Below are positions 41,789 to 52,927 of a stretch of DNA of 64,000 nucleotides, piece after piece. A program made the translations under genes and the position numbers. Source of the DNA: G965267335 sp965267335 (GTDB taxonomy: Bacteria; Bacteroidota; Bacteroidia; Cytophagales; JAAEPT01); the NCBI GenBank assembly GCA_965267335.1, contig OZ253953.1, positions 1,364,001 through 1,428,000 on the forward strand, given 5' to 3'. The notes under the pieces were generated by a model. That model ran no database searches. It saw only the letters and a program-made list of their open reading frames with translations, and was not told the origin of the DNA. How positions within the stretch are numbered: position 1 is the first letter of the stretch; every line of letters begins with the position of its first letter.

Positions 41789-44700
41789 ATGAGGAGACTA
41801 CTACTAGCCAGCTTAGTTTTATTTTTCACACAAAACTCTAAAGCTCAGTGTCCCACTATAGTCACTGATGCAGCCGTATTATGTCCTTTTGGTCCTGCCC
41901 AAAATGTTACAATTGATATTTCTGAAGATGCCCTGGGCTGTTTTGATAATGGACAAAATTCTTATGCGGAAACCATTGTAATTGATATTGATAATCCTGC
42001 CCTATTTCAATTTGTCCCAGGTACGGAAGTTTTAGATCCGGGCACAGGTGACATCAATGATGGTGGAGCTCCATTTATATCGGCAATAAATGCTTCACAG
42101 ATCACGATTGGTGGGCTTGGTACGAATAACGGGGGCGGAGGATCAAATGCATTTGACCAGATTACTTTATCTGTAGACGTTGTTGCCACAGGCACTGGGA
42201 ATGGTAATATCAGAAGAAATGGAGGGTCATTTCTTATAAACGGTGCTGCTAATCCTCCAACTGCAACATCTCTTGTTACCCTGGCTTCCGACCAAATGAC
42301 CTATGTGTCAACCACTGATCCTATTCAGAATGTAGCCAATATTTCACAGAATACAGCCAATGGTGAGGTTCTTCAAGTACCAATCGAGGTTGCTGGTTCT
42401 GGTTGTCCATTTACGATGGAGTCATTCGACTTAAATTATACCGGAACAGATGTAAATAATGATATCACAGCAGTAAAAATTTATTACAGTGGTAATAACC
42501 CCGTTTTTAACCCATCAACGGATATTTTATTTGGAAGCGCTAACTCTCCGGGAATAACCATGACGATTAACGGAAGTCAGGATCTCGTCTCTGGAGTCAA
42601 CTACTTTTGGGTAGTTGTAGATGTTCCATTTACCGCCACACCTGGTAATCAGGTTGATCTGGATTTGATGCAATATCAATATGATGACAATGGAGGTATG
42701 GTCATACGTTCTGATGGACTAGACTACAATGGTGTTCCCGCAGGTGTAAGAAACATTACCGCTTTTACAGGTACGGTATTTACAGTTGGTAACTCCAGAA
42801 TGTTTACCACTCTTCAAGCAGCATATGATGCCGTCCCCAACAATATGGCAGATAACTATATCATTGAACTTTACAATGATTATAATGATGGGCTGGAAAC
42901 TTTTCCGGTAAGTTTTGCCCAGAAAACAGGCTATAACGGATTTGAGATCTTAATCAGACCAGCTGCCGGACAATCCAACATAAGAATTGGAGGCAACCCA
43001 GGACCTAGTCTTCCTCTTATTGAATTTAATGGGGCGGATTATGTCACAATGGATGGTCGTCCGGCAAGTACCGGTACTTCACGAGAATTTAGAGTGGTAA
43101 ACTTTAATAACGGAGGTAATGCTTTTGCTGTTTTTCAGTTTACAAACGGAGCGACCTACAATAAATTAGATTATCTGGAAATTGAAGGTGAAGCCGAAAC
43201 TTCTCTGACTGGTTTAATTGATTTTGAATTTGCAGGCGGTGGTTCAGGCAATAGTTTCAACACCATTTCGAATAACTATATCACAGACATCCAGGTGGGA
43301 GGTTCAGCAAAGACTCCGGGAGTTGCAATTTATTCTTTAGGAACCGGTGCGAATCCGAATATAAGTAACACTATTGAAGGTAATGAAATCGTAGATATTT
43401 GGGATGGAGCAAATTTTGATAGCTGGTGCATACAACTCTCTACTGGTACCGATAGCTGGAATATCTACGGTAATCATTTCTATCAAACTTTAAATTATGG
43501 AGCTTGTGATTTCAACTCAGGATTTATTCAAGTTGGTGATGGTGGCGGCTACGATATTATTGGTAACTATTTCGGAGGGCAAGCACTGTCCGCAGGAGGG
43601 TCTCCCTTTGTCATATCCTCAGGATTAGCACCTTTTGACGCCATTTATTTTTTGGCAACAAGTGGTGGCTCAGAGAACAGATATGCAGGAAATACCATCA
43701 CAAACTTCCGTTACACCACTCAGACAACCCTAAATTTTCCTGCAGTGACGTTTCTTTACAACGAAGGAAGCTCGGATTTTACTATTGGTACTCCTGATGC
43801 TCCCAATTATTTTGGTGACCAGGCTACAGCTGGAGCAGTGAGACTTGTCAACAATGCTGCCAGCGGTAGTACGGGTATTAGTGGAATTACAAATAACGGT
43901 TCAGGCTATATGGCCCTCAATCATAATTTCTTCGGTAGCATTTTGGTTGATGGCAGCCGCAATGGTGCTACAACTATATTGGTGGATAATCTCTCTGGTG
44001 ATATGTCGATTGATCAATGTACTTTTGGTGGTACAGATGCTTCCAGTTTAAGTATTGCCTCCGACTCAAGATTTGAGATGGTCAGTAATTCATCTAGCTC
44101 AGGCCTTGACGTATCTAATAGTATATTCAGGAATGTTGAGCACGCAGCAGGATCTGAGCCTTTGTATGGCATTTATAATCTTGACGGGATTCTTAATGTG
44201 GATGGGAACAATTTCTACAGCCTGACTTCACTTGGAAATGTAGAGCATCGGATTATTGATCATCTTGGAACTTCTGCTGCCATTACCAACAATAATTTCG
44301 AGACAATTATTGCAGCTTCAAACGGCACTTCATCAGCTCTGGTTGGAATATATGCCAATAGTAATTCTCAGGTCACAGTAACCGATAATATTTATGGTAA
44401 CACTACACTGGGAAATATATCTATAAACGGAGATGATGCTTCATATGGTATTTACAAAGCGGGAAATGGTTCGTTTATCTGTGAGCGAAACACAATTCAA
44501 GGGATGAGAATGAATAACGGAGGGGCAAATGCACGTTTTTATGGTATCTACAATACAGGTGGGCCAATGACGGCTGATGATAATACGGTAACCAATGGTT
44601 ATATCCTTTCCACCTCTGGTCTTACGGCATTTTATGGGATCTACTGTTCTGCTTCGGGTGCCGATCATGTGATAAGTGATAATGTAGTAGAGAGTGTAGA

Positions 44701-47053
44701 GGTTGATAACGGTGTTTCAGTTTTGTCTACCTCAATTGAGGGGATATATGTGTCTGCCAATAGTTCTACGATTGAAAGAAATATGGTGAGAGGTCTGGAG
44801 AACACAGCAGCAACGGGCACGGCTTTTATAAGAGGAATTCATAATGCCTTCGGTCCATCAGTAATTCGAAATAACGTAGCACTTCTAGAAAATAGTGGAA
44901 CGGTCAACTCGGTCACACTGGTCGGTATTGAAGATGCTGACAATACAGGAACGGTGAGAGTTTTCCATAACACTGTATCTATCGAAGGTACAGGAGTAGG
45001 AGGAAGTATGTCAACTTGTTACAACAGAAATGGTGATGCCACAGATCAAGTAGTTAATAATATTTTTCAGAATAACAGAACAGGAGGGTCTGGGCCTCAT
45101 TATACTATGCTCATTCCTTCTATAGCTGGAACATGGAATGGGGATAATAACTTTCTAGAGAATATTGACAACTCAGCATTAATAAATTGGGGAGGCACAG
45201 ATTACGATCTTCCTACATTTCAGGGGGTCAGCGGAACAAACGGAGCTTCGCAGGTAGGAACAGAAATATTAGATGTCGATGGTAAGGCTACAGCAGGTTT
45301 CGCAATGGCTGATGGAGGTGCGGATTTATTTACACCCACTCTGGTTGTGGATGATAAAGAAGAAAATGCTAGAGATACCGCACCTTGGCCAGGTGCTTAT
45401 GAAGGAGCATCGGTTTCGGTAAACAACTATTATGTGAATGACATTTTTGATGGCTCTGAGATATATACAACTGCTGCGGGTAATGATGTTGTGGGTTGCG
45501 GTACTGTGGCAAATCCTTGTGCTACCGTAAAGTATGTGGTGGATAATAATGCCCTAGAAGCGAGTGATACAGTATTTATTGATGTTGGATATTATACAAA
45601 CGAAGCGAATATTGATGTGGCACCAGGAGATACGGCCGTTTTTCAAGGGGCCGGAAACACTCAAACTATATTTGATGGAACCGCCTTCGGTGCAAATGGA
45701 AGGTGGATGTTCATCACCGTTCCGGGAGTAGTGGTCAACGACCTGACCATCTCAAACTACAATTCGGCTTCCCTGCCAAATGATGATGGAGGAGGTATAA
45801 GAATACAAAATATAGATGGAACTGCACGTTTAAATCATGTGAAGTTTGTAGGAAATAGTGCCCCTGATGGCGGAGCAATGAGATTAAGACAAAATGGGAT
45901 CGCTGCAGATTCCTGGGTATATCTCGATAGCTGTACCTTTCTCAACAATAATGTATCTAATAGTGGGGGAGCAATATTTGCCGATAAGGAAATGGGTAAT
46001 GTGAACCTGATTATTGATAAATGCGTATTTGGCTCAACAGGCAATGGTAATACGGCAGATTATGGAGGGGCCATTTTCTATGAAGGAGACTCTGTTTATG
46101 TTGATAGTAGCTCCTTTACTGATAATATAGCTACGCAGGGGGGAGATGCCGGTGGCGCCATATTATTTGATGCCAGTACTGACGGCTATGTCTCTAATTC
46201 AACCTTTGATAATAATACTTCGAATGGTAATGGAGGTGCTATTGTAGCAAAAGGTGGCACCAATATTACTTTGATGTCTTCGTATTTTTTTAGAAATAAT
46301 TGTGACAACGATGGTAGTGCAATTTATTTAGAGGAAGTAGGTTTTATAATTAACTGTGTAGTAGCCAAGAACAATACCAACGATCGAGGTGCCGTGGTGA
46401 TGGACGGAGGAACCACTTTAAACATCATAAACTCTACTATTGTCGATAATACGGGTGCAGAAAAGCAAGGCCTTTTACTGAGAAATGGGGGCTTCATCAA
46501 TGTAAATAACTCAGTGATCTATGGTCATGCGGATCGCGATATAACTGAGGATGCTGGTACAATCAATGTTATATATTCAGATTATAGTTCCAGCAATCAC
46601 GGTGGTATTGATAATAATAATTTGAACGTCAATCCGGGCTTTAATAATCCAGCACTTGATGATTATAGTTTAGGTGCCTCATCTCAGGTAATTGATAAAG
46701 GACAAGCTGCTGGAGCACCATCAGTAGATATTATCGGAACTTCCAGACCACAAAATTCTGGTATAGATATGGGAGCTTATGAATATAGTGGTGCGATATG
46801 CGATACAGCAGCCGTGGCCAGTGTACATACCTGGACGGGAGCTGTGAGTAATGACTGGTTTGATTGCGCTAATTGGGATACCGGTACACTCCCTTGTGGT
46901 CAATGTGATGTGATTATACCTGGAGGTACTCCTAATGAACCAAGGATTACCGGGCAGTCTGCCTATTGTAATACGATACAAATTAATGTGCCTGGTGGAG
47001 CTCTTTTGACATTGGATACTCCCGGAGGAGGTACTCTGGAAATAGATCCCTAG
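41789..47053 (+). CDS. Giant beta-helix surface adhesin, 1754 aa
   Basis: Signal peptide (LLLASLVLFFTQNSKAQ), an N-terminal cohesin-like strand domain (TIVIDIDNPALFQF), a neuraminidase-N-like domain at ~175-330 (FDLNYTGTDVNNDITAVKIYY), two beta-helix regions (NTIEGNEIVD.., SFTDNIATQGG..) and a choice-of-anchor-Q-type end (VIDKGQAAGAP, GIDMGAYEY). It closes with a ~75-residue WTGAVSNDWFDCANW..PGGGTLEIDP domain shared with the next protein. No usual T9SS C-terminal domain is seen after it. Likely cell-surface. Confidence 0.8.
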   Translation: MRRLLLASLVLFFTQNSKAQCPTIVTDAAVLCPFGPAQNVTIDISEDALGCFDNGQNSYAETIVIDIDNPALFQFVPGTEVLDPGTGDINDGGAPFISAINASQITIGGLGTNNGGGGSNAFDQITLSVDVVATGTGNGNIRRNGGSFLINGAANPPTATSLVTLASDQMTYVSTTDPIQNVANISQNTANGEVLQVPIEVAGSGCPFTMESFDLNYTGTDVNNDITAVKIYYSGNNPVFNPSTDILFGSANSPGITMTINGSQDLVSGVNYFWVVVDVPFTATPGNQVDLDLMQYQYDDNGGMVIRSDGLDYNGVPAGVRNITAFTGTVFTVGNSRMFTTLQAAYDAVPNNMADNYIIELYNDYNDGLETFPVSFAQKTGYNGFEILIRPAAGQSNIRIGGNPGPSLPLIEFNGADYVTMDGRPASTGTSREFRVVNFNNGGNAFAVFQFTNGATYNKLDYLEIEGEAETSLTGLIDFEFAGGGSGNSFNTISNNYITDIQVGGSAKTPGVAIYSLGTGANPNISNTIEGNEIVDIWDGANFDSWCIQLSTGTDSWNIYGNHFYQTLNYGACDFNSGFIQVGDGGGYDIIGNYFGGQALSAGGSPFVISSGLAPFDAIYFLATSGGSENRYAGNTITNFRYTTQTTLNFPAVTFLYNEGSSDFTIGTPDAPNYFGDQATAGAVRLVNNAASGSTGISGITNNGSGYMALNHNFFGSILVDGSRNGATTILVDNLSGDMSIDQCTFGGTDASSLSIASDSRFEMVSNSSSSGLDVSNSIFRNVEHAAGSEPLYGIYNLDGILNVDGNNFYSLTSLGNVEHRIIDHLGTSAAITNNNFETIIAASNGTSSALVGIYANSNSQVTVTDNIYGNTTLGNISINGDDASYGIYKAGNGSFICERNTIQGMRMNNGGANARFYGIYNTGGPMTADDNTVTNGYILSTSGLTAFYGIYCSASGADHVISDNVVESVEVDNGVSVLSTSIEGIYVSANSSTIERNMVRGLENTAATGTAFIRGIHNAFGPSVIRNNVALLENSGTVNSVTLVGIEDADNTGTVRVFHNTVSIEGTGVGGSMSTCYNRNGDATDQVVNNIFQNNRTGGSGPHYTMLIPSIAGTWNGDNNFLENIDNSALINWGGTDYDLPTFQGVSGTNGASQVGTEILDVDGKATAGFAMADGGADLFTPTLVVDDKEENARDTAPWPGAYEGASVSVNNYYVNDIFDGSEIYTTAAGNDVVGCGTVANPCATVKYVVDNNALEASDTVFIDVGYYTNEANIDVAPGDTAVFQGAGNTQTIFDGTAFGANGRWMFITVPGVVVNDLTISNYNSASLPNDDGGGIRIQNIDGTARLNHVKFVGNSAPDGGAMRLRQNGIAADSWVYLDSCTFLNNNVSNSGGAIFADKEMGNVNLIIDKCVFGSTGNGNTADYGGAIFYEGDSVYVDSSSFTDNIATQGGDAGGAILFDASTDGYVSNSTFDNNTSNGNGGAIVAKGGTNITLMSSYFFRNNCDNDGSAIYLEEVGFIINCVVAKNNTNDRGAVVMDGGTTLNIINSTIVDNTGAEKQGLLLRNGGFINVNNSVIYGHADRDITEDAGTINVIYSDYSSSNHGGIDNNNLNVNPGFNNPALDDYSLGASSQVIDKGQAAGAPSVDIIGTSRPQNSGIDMGAYEYSGAICDTAAVASVHTWTGAVSNDWFDCANWDTGTLPCGQCDVIIPGGTPNEPRITGQSAYCNTIQINVPGGALLTLDTPGGGTLEIDP

Positions 47054-47102
47054 GATCAGGTTTTAATTTGAAAAATCTGGTATTAACTTGTTGAATTATC
47101 CC

Positions 47103-50100
47103 ATGACAAGAATTTTTAAAATATCACTGATAATATCCCTGACTCTTTTGTCGGTAGCAACTTCTTACGGGCAGTTGAATGGAAATTATACGATTGGTTC
47201 TGGGGTTCCTACAGCTACCAACTATGTTACAATAGGGGATGCCGTTTCAGATTTACTAACGGGTGTTCGATCTGATGCCGGACCACCAAATGGCCCGGGT
47301 ATTAGTGCTAATGTGGTTTTTGACATTGTTCCAGGTGCGTATAACGAACAGGTAAGGATTACTGAAGTTGTTGGTGTCTCTTCAACTGATACGATCATAT
47401 TTCAATCTCAGACTGGTAATGCAGCTGATGTACAGTTAACTTGGCTACCTGGTGGAGCCGGAGATAATTATATACTTTGGCTTGACTCGGCTGATTACAT
47501 TACTTTTCAGAATGTGTCCTTCGTAACACAGGATCCGGTATTTGCTCGTGGAGTGGTATTAAGCAACAAGGCAAGTAACAACAACCTGATAGGGAATAAT
47601 TTTTTAGGTGCTGCGGGTGCCACAACTACTGATGCGGCCTTGGTTTTTCACGATCAGAACGCAATAGGAGTTGAATTCAATTGTGATACGAACAGAATTT
47701 TAAATAACACTTTCACTGATGGAGCCTACGGAATTTATTGGAGAGCTTATATGCTGAGTGGTGCCAGAGCGGAGAATAACTTTATACAAGGCAATAACAT
47801 AATAAATGCAGAATTGACAGCAATTCATTTTGTGGGCCCGAGGGATTTACGAGTGGACAATAATATCATTGCTACTACTACATCTGTATCTAATGTAAAA
47901 GGGATTTACATATCGCAGGGCTACAATTCATTATATGTCGTTGGAAATGGAGTATTGACACAAAACTCAAATGGTGCAATAGGCATAGATATAAACAACT
48001 GTAGTTCCACTGGCAGCCCGACCCAAATAGTGGCCAATAATATGGTTGTTGTCAACGAAGCAAATACCTCGTACGGAATTTATGTGTACAACAATGGAGC
48101 GTTTCAAATCTACCATAACTCGGTTAATCTGATCGGAGCTGGAGCCGCTGCTGGTGAGGCTTTTCATGAACATAGTGGTAGTACAGGTCAGGGAGATGCA
48201 CTATTCAATAACATATTCGCCAATGGAGGAGGTGGAGAAGCAATCTATGTGCGGACAAATGGGAATTTCACAGGTGGCATCGATTATAACGATTATTTCA
48301 CTACCGGGGCCAATATAGGCAGTTGGGGAGGAGGGAGTGTTCCCAATACCATAGCAGATTGGCAGGCTGCAACAGGTCAGGACGCAAATTCTCTCGCGAT
48401 CAATCCAAATTTTGCCTCTGCAACAGATCCCCATCTAACTGCTGCCACACCCATCTCATTACAGTCTGGGCTGAATTTGATAGCACAAGTGCCGGATGAT
48501 GTTGATGGTGACGTTCGGGGAGCCATTCCCTGGTTTGGTGCTGATGAAAATAATTTTGCTGGCTGTGATTATTTGACGGTAAGCAATACGTTGGATGATG
48601 GCTCCTGTGGAAGTTTGAGGGGAGCAATTAATTATGCGAATCTTAATATCGGGCCGGATACGATTACCTTCAATACGGCAGTTATGGGGTCCAATACCAT
48701 TCAAATATTTTCAACCCTTCCGGTTATAACGGATGACCATACGGTTATCGATGGAGATTCTGATGGAGATTGTGTTCCAGAGGTGATCATAGATGGAATA
48801 GGAGGAGCTTATGACGGTTTTGAGATTCAAAGCGATTCCAATACTATTCATGGCTTGAATATTCAGAACTGCACTGGTAATAGTAACTCGGGAATATTTA
48901 TCAATGGAGGTGACTACAATTTTATTACCTGTAATCACCTGGGAACCAATCTGGGAGGTACGGCAACAGCATTTGGAAATGACTTTGGTGTTTCTATTAG
49001 CAATGGAGGATTTGGGAATATAATTGGTGATACAACAGACGGGACTATGGGTAATGTAATTAGTGGTAACCTTGAAGAAGCTGTCTTGGTTCAAGGAGCT
49101 AGTAATAACTATATCTCGGGTAATATAATCGGTGGTGATATTACGGGTAATAATTTCCTTGGTAATACTGGGGATGGCATTATGCTATTGACAAGTGCCG
49201 ATAACAACATCATTGGTGGAACAAACCCAGGAACAGGTAATGTTGTCATGGGAAGTACATTGAATGGAATCTATATCGGGGGATCAGTAAACAATCAGAT
49301 TCTTGGTAACTATATAGGTTTAGAGATTACGGGTAGTTTTGCCGGGTTTGGAAACGGGGATAATGGAATTGAAATTGACAATGCTGATAATAATTTCATA
49401 GGGGACGGTAGTGTTGCTGGAAGGAATATTATTTCCGGCAATAGTAATTATGGGATTTATCTCAATGGTTCCGATTTCTGTCAAATTCTGAATAACTATG
49501 TTGGTACCGATGTAACAGGGATGATTGATATAGGGAACTCTAGTCATGGTATTACTATTGATGGCTCGGATAACAACCTGGTAGGGGACAATACAGGGAC
49601 GACAGGAAACCTGATTTCCGGGAACAATGCCTGTGGTATTCAGTTCAATATAGCTAATGATAATGAGGTGTACGGCAACCTAATAGGTACCGATGCAACA
49701 GGTCTTGCACCCTTGATGAATAGTTGGAGAGGAATAAGAGGGGTGAATGCCAGCACGGGAAATATTATTGGTGCTGCTGGTGTTACACCAAATGTAGTTT
49801 CGGGTAATTTCCATAGCGGAATTGAATCCAATGGAGGTTTTAATACGGTAACTATTCAAAATAACTATATCGGAGTAGGCATTGATGGGGTGACACCCTT
49901 ACCCAATAACAGGGCCGGTGTAATGCTTGATGCAGGTAACAATTATACCATTTCTGATAATGTAATAGCATATAACAATTGGTCAGGTATTGATGTTCGA
50001 AGTACTTCCAATGGAAATATGTTCAACATTAACTCGATATATTCCAATGTGCTGAATGGTGTCGACTTTACCGCAGCAGGAGTTCAGGGCAGCGTTACTC

Positions 50101-50648
50101 CTCCTGTGATAAATTCGATTTATATGTCAGGTACTGATACCATTGCTGAAGGTACAGCAGATAATGGAGCTAATGTGTATCTCTACTGTGATTCAACTCA
50201 CGAAGGACAAATTTATCTTGGTTCCACTGTTGCTGCAGGTGATGGAAGCTGGTCGCTTAATATTAATGGATACAACGCCCAAATTGCAAATGGTATTGAT
50301 AGCGTTACAGCAATACAGGAATCTGGAGGAAATAGCTCCGAATTTTCTAACCCCGTTTATAAAATGCCGAGCTTTGTATGTGATACCTCAACAGTAGTAG
50401 GAACCTGGACCTGGAACGGTTCGGTGAGCATTGATTGGTTTGACTGTGGTAACTGGACCGCCCCAGCCGCAGCAGTAGGTACCTTGCCTGGGTCCAACGC
50501 TGATGTAGTGATACCGGGGGGAACTCCTTTCGAGCCAACAATAACAGGAGCAGCGGCCTATTGTAATAGTATACAGATTAACTCTTCAGCCGGTGCTTTA
50601 CTTACCTTAGATACTCCCGGTGGTGGCTCGCTGAACATTAATCCCTAG
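47103..50648 (+). CDS. Giant beta-helix surface protein, 1181 aa
   Basis: ATG 47103 (MTRIFKISLIISLTLLSVATSYGQ) gives the better signal peptide; the frame opens at 47088. Right-handed beta-helix repeats fill most of the protein (NNLIGNNF.., NNIIGGTNPGTGNVV, NYIGLEITGSFAG), with calcium-type Asp loops (DVDGDVRG, DGDSDGDCVPE). The last ~80 residues (WTWNGSVSIDWFDCGNW..PGGGSLNINP) repeat the end of the preceding adhesin, and both genes end with ATCCCTAGG. Confidence 0.8.
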   Translation: MTRIFKISLIISLTLLSVATSYGQLNGNYTIGSGVPTATNYVTIGDAVSDLLTGVRSDAGPPNGPGISANVVFDIVPGAYNEQVRITEVVGVSSTDTIIFQSQTGNAADVQLTWLPGGAGDNYILWLDSADYITFQNVSFVTQDPVFARGVVLSNKASNNNLIGNNFLGAAGATTTDAALVFHDQNAIGVEFNCDTNRILNNTFTDGAYGIYWRAYMLSGARAENNFIQGNNIINAELTAIHFVGPRDLRVDNNIIATTTSVSNVKGIYISQGYNSLYVVGNGVLTQNSNGAIGIDINNCSSTGSPTQIVANNMVVVNEANTSYGIYVYNNGAFQIYHNSVNLIGAGAAAGEAFHEHSGSTGQGDALFNNIFANGGGGEAIYVRTNGNFTGGIDYNDYFTTGANIGSWGGGSVPNTIADWQAATGQDANSLAINPNFASATDPHLTAATPISLQSGLNLIAQVPDDVDGDVRGAIPWFGADENNFAGCDYLTVSNTLDDGSCGSLRGAINYANLNIGPDTITFNTAVMGSNTIQIFSTLPVITDDHTVIDGDSDGDCVPEVIIDGIGGAYDGFEIQSDSNTIHGLNIQNCTGNSNSGIFINGGDYNFITCNHLGTNLGGTATAFGNDFGVSISNGGFGNIIGDTTDGTMGNVISGNLEEAVLVQGASNNYISGNIIGGDITGNNFLGNTGDGIMLLTSADNNIIGGTNPGTGNVVMGSTLNGIYIGGSVNNQILGNYIGLEITGSFAGFGNGDNGIEIDNADNNFIGDGSVAGRNIISGNSNYGIYLNGSDFCQILNNYVGTDVTGMIDIGNSSHGITIDGSDNNLVGDNTGTTGNLISGNNACGIQFNIANDNEVYGNLIGTDATGLAPLMNSWRGIRGVNASTGNIIGAAGVTPNVVSGNFHSGIESNGGFNTVTIQNNYIGVGIDGVTPLPNNRAGVMLDAGNNYTISDNVIAYNNWSGIDVRSTSNGNMFNINSIYSNVLNGVDFTAAGVQGSVTPPVINSIYMSGTDTIAEGTADNGANVYLYCDSTHEGQIYLGSTVAAGDGSWSLNINGYNAQIANGIDSVTAIQESGGNSSEFSNPVYKMPSFVCDTSTVVGTWTWNGSVSIDWFDCGNWTAPAAAVGTLPGSNADVVIPGGTPFEPTITGAAAYCNSIQINSSAGALLTLDTPGGGSLNINP

Positions 50649-50675
50649 GTGTGTTAGCCACTCTCAAGTAGTTTC

Positions 50676-50703
50676 TTGTTTAGGAATAACAATGTTATTT
50701 TTG
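50676..50703 (+). promoter_or_regulatory. Bacteroidota-type promoter
   Basis: TTG at 50676-50678 and TATTTTTG at 50696-50703, 17 bp apart, 4 bp before the ATG at 50708. The distance suggests a very short or leaderless transcript; the internal ATG at 50720 is an alternative start. Confidence 0.5.
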
Positions 50704-50707
50704 TTTT

Positions 50708-51841
50708 ATGGGAAACGGAATGCACCGATCTATTTCCACAAAAGGAATTTGGATTACGCTAGTCATACTCAGTTTTTTAACCGCCTTATTTGGGCTAATA
50801 TTCTATTACCAGACGAAATTAGACGGTATTGGCGAGTGGGGCTTAAATAAAACCTTGGGCTGGGTGACGACTGGCCTCATTCTAAATATACCCAGGGCGG
50901 TATTTGGCGTTTTCTTGGCCTCACCCTTAATTTTACTTGTTGTTTCACAGGAGAGTCGGAAAGCACTTCTTTTTCAATTTTCCGGATTGGCCTTGTTTTC
51001 TTTGTTGGTTATTATGATACTGGCCCCGAAAAATACCTTTGATGGTTCATATTGGTCGTTGCCAATACCTGAGTCAGGTTATTCGTGGTTTCAACTCGTC
51101 TATAGTTCACCCACGGGATTTATAACTTCTATTTTCTTATGGCTTGTTGCCAAACTCTCAGGCACATTGAGTTATGTGCGATTTCCGAATATATCGACCT
51201 CTCGTAAAACGGTTCTGTACGGCTTACACATAGCACTTGGATTGGTATTGCTGTGTATAGGTTATTTTTGGCTGCAGGAAAATATACAACTTTCAATCGG
51301 TGGACATTCAGGCCTACCTGACTTTTGGGTGCTTCGGTTGACTAAGGTTTTGATTGCGTTACCTATTGGTTTGGTTGTTGTTATGCTGTTTCTGAGTTTG
51401 AGTAATGGATATCAACACCGACTGCATATAATTGGGGTTGGAGTTCTGGTATTTCCTATACTGGGTTTCTTGATATTGAGCCTTTATGGCGATATCGATT
51501 TTCCTATGGTCATTGGTCGAAAAGCTCATGAGTCAATACAATCTATTCCACCTTTCTTTTGGTTCTACCTTATTCCAGTTGTTGTTGGCATCATAACTCT
51601 ATTTAAACAAGTATTTAAATTGACATGGGTGGTATTCTTTTTCTGGTTAACCACTTTTTTTATTCATGTATTTTGTGTGGTGGAAAATGAGATGCAAGGG
51701 TTCCATATCTCCAACCCGTATGAATACTTAAGTATACCTTTCGAAGAGATTTGTTTTGTATTTGGTGGATTGATGTTTACCGTCCTGATGTCAACGAAGA
51801 TTGTGAACCTGATCGAGAGCGAGCCCGAAGTTGATGATTAG
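50708..51841 (+). CDS. Polytopic membrane protein
   Basis: 377 residues with nine or ten hydrophobic spans (first ITLVILSFLTALFGLIFYY, last FVFGGLMFTVLMSTKIV) and no recognised transporter motif. It could be an envelope enzyme or sensor subunit. Convergent with the HAD gene (4-bp overlap). No function is proposed. Confidence 0.6.
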   Translation: MGNGMHRSISTKGIWITLVILSFLTALFGLIFYYQTKLDGIGEWGLNKTLGWVTTGLILNIPRAVFGVFLASPLILLVVSQESRKALLFQFSGLALFSLLVIMILAPKNTFDGSYWSLPIPESGYSWFQLVYSSPTGFITSIFLWLVAKLSGTLSYVRFPNISTSRKTVLYGLHIALGLVLLCIGYFWLQENIQLSIGGHSGLPDFWVLRLTKVLIALPIGLVVVMLFLSLSNGYQHRLHIIGVGVLVFPILGFLILSLYGDIDFPMVIGRKAHESIQSIPPFFWFYLIPVVVGIITLFKQVFKLTWVVFFFWLTTFFIHVFCVVENEMQGFHISNPYEYLSIPFEEICFVFGGLMFTVLMSTKIVNLIESEPEVDD

Positions 51842-52536
51842 AGTAGGGTGAGTAGGTCATTGAGCTTCGATATCTCATGCTGCACTCGATAGTCGTGCTT
51901 CCAGCCAGTTGAGTTATAGAGTACATGATCCATATTCATGCGTTTGGCACCAACTATATCAGTAGCATAGTTATCACCAATCATAATGCAGTCGGTGTTT
52001 CTTCCACTGATTTTCTTTAAAAGCTGCAAGAAAATTTCTTTGTCCGGTTTGATACTTTTTGCTCCTTCGGAAGTAATGAAGTGGTCGATGTAATCACCGA
52101 TGATACTGTTTTTGATCTTTTTAGTTGTTGTTTCTTCAAATCCATTACTGATCACATGAATACAATAGTCTCCTCTCAAGTGCTTCAGTACTTCCTCGGC
52201 ACCATCAACCACATGCCCTTTTGTTGGGCAGTTCTCAATGTAATCATCATTGATTTTTAAGGCCAGGTCTGGATCACGCAAGCCGAATTTTCTGAGGAGA
52301 CTGTCAAATCTAATGTGACGCATATCGTCTTTGGTGATTTTACCCTTGTTATATCGCAACCACATTTGTTGGTTGATCACCTGATACTCTTCAATAAAAT
52401 GCTTGCTTGTGGTATTGAGCAATTCACCGAGGTCATAGGCTTCAAATAGTTCCTTCAACATTTCTGCCGAGTTTTTTTCGAAATCCCACAGCGTATGATC
52501 CAGGTCAAAAAGGATATGTATATAAGATTTAGGCAT
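51838..52536 (-). CDS. HAD hydrolase, YjjG-like nucleotidase
   Basis: 232 residues. Motif I FDLDHTLWDF, motif II VISNGFEE, motif III around KPDKEIF and motif IV MIGDNYATDIVGA. YjjG-type enzymes dephosphorylate noncanonical nucleotides. It overlaps the ArsR gene by 8 bp. Confidence 0.85.
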   Translation of the reverse strand: MPKSYIHILFDLDHTLWDFEKNSAEMLKELFEAYDLGELLNTTSKHFIEEYQVINQQMWLRYNKGKITKDDMRHIRFDSLLRKFGLRDPDLALKINDDYIENCPTKGHVVDGAEEVLKHLRGDYCIHVISNGFEETTTKKIKNSIIGDYIDHFITSEGAKSIKPDKEIFLQLLKKISGRNTDCIMIGDNYATDIVGAKRMNMDHVLYNSTGWKHDYRVQHEISKLNDLLTLL

Positions 52537-52927
52537 ATCCTGCTCGGTATTTATTCTGGCGGTTATGAAGCTTTCTTACGGCTAGAATATTGTTGGCATA
52601 AAGTGTATTATAATTTTTCTGATCCTCTACCAGAGCTTCGTCCTTTTCAATAAAAGAAAGCATTTGTGAGATAACCCCACTTACTTCTTCCCGAACCGAA
52701 TAGTAAATCCATTGATCTATCTTCTTTTGGTTGAGTAGTCCGGCATTTTTTAAATATCCCACGTGTCTGGAGGTTTTGGTCTGGGTGAAGTCAAGAATTT
52801 GTTCAATGTCTGAAATGCACATTTCCCCATTTTTGAACAGGAGATGAATAATTCTTATTCTTGACTCATCACTCAGGGCCTTGAATATTTGTTCTCCGAA
52901 GTATAAACTAAACGACTTTAACTTCAT
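52529..52927 (-). CDS. ArsR-family winged-helix regulator
   Basis: 132 residues. ALSDESRIRIIHLLFKNGEMCISDIE and QTKTSRHVGYLKNAGLLNQKK form the HTH-wing; a single Cys lies in it, so a metal site is uncertain. Transcribed with the HAD hydrolase. Confidence 0.85.
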   Translation of the reverse strand: MKLKSFSLYFGEQIFKALSDESRIRIIHLLFKNGEMCISDIEQILDFTQTKTSRHVGYLKNAGLLNQKKIDQWIYYSVREEVSGVISQMLSFIEKDEALVEDQKNYNTLYANNILAVRKLHNRQNKYRAGYA

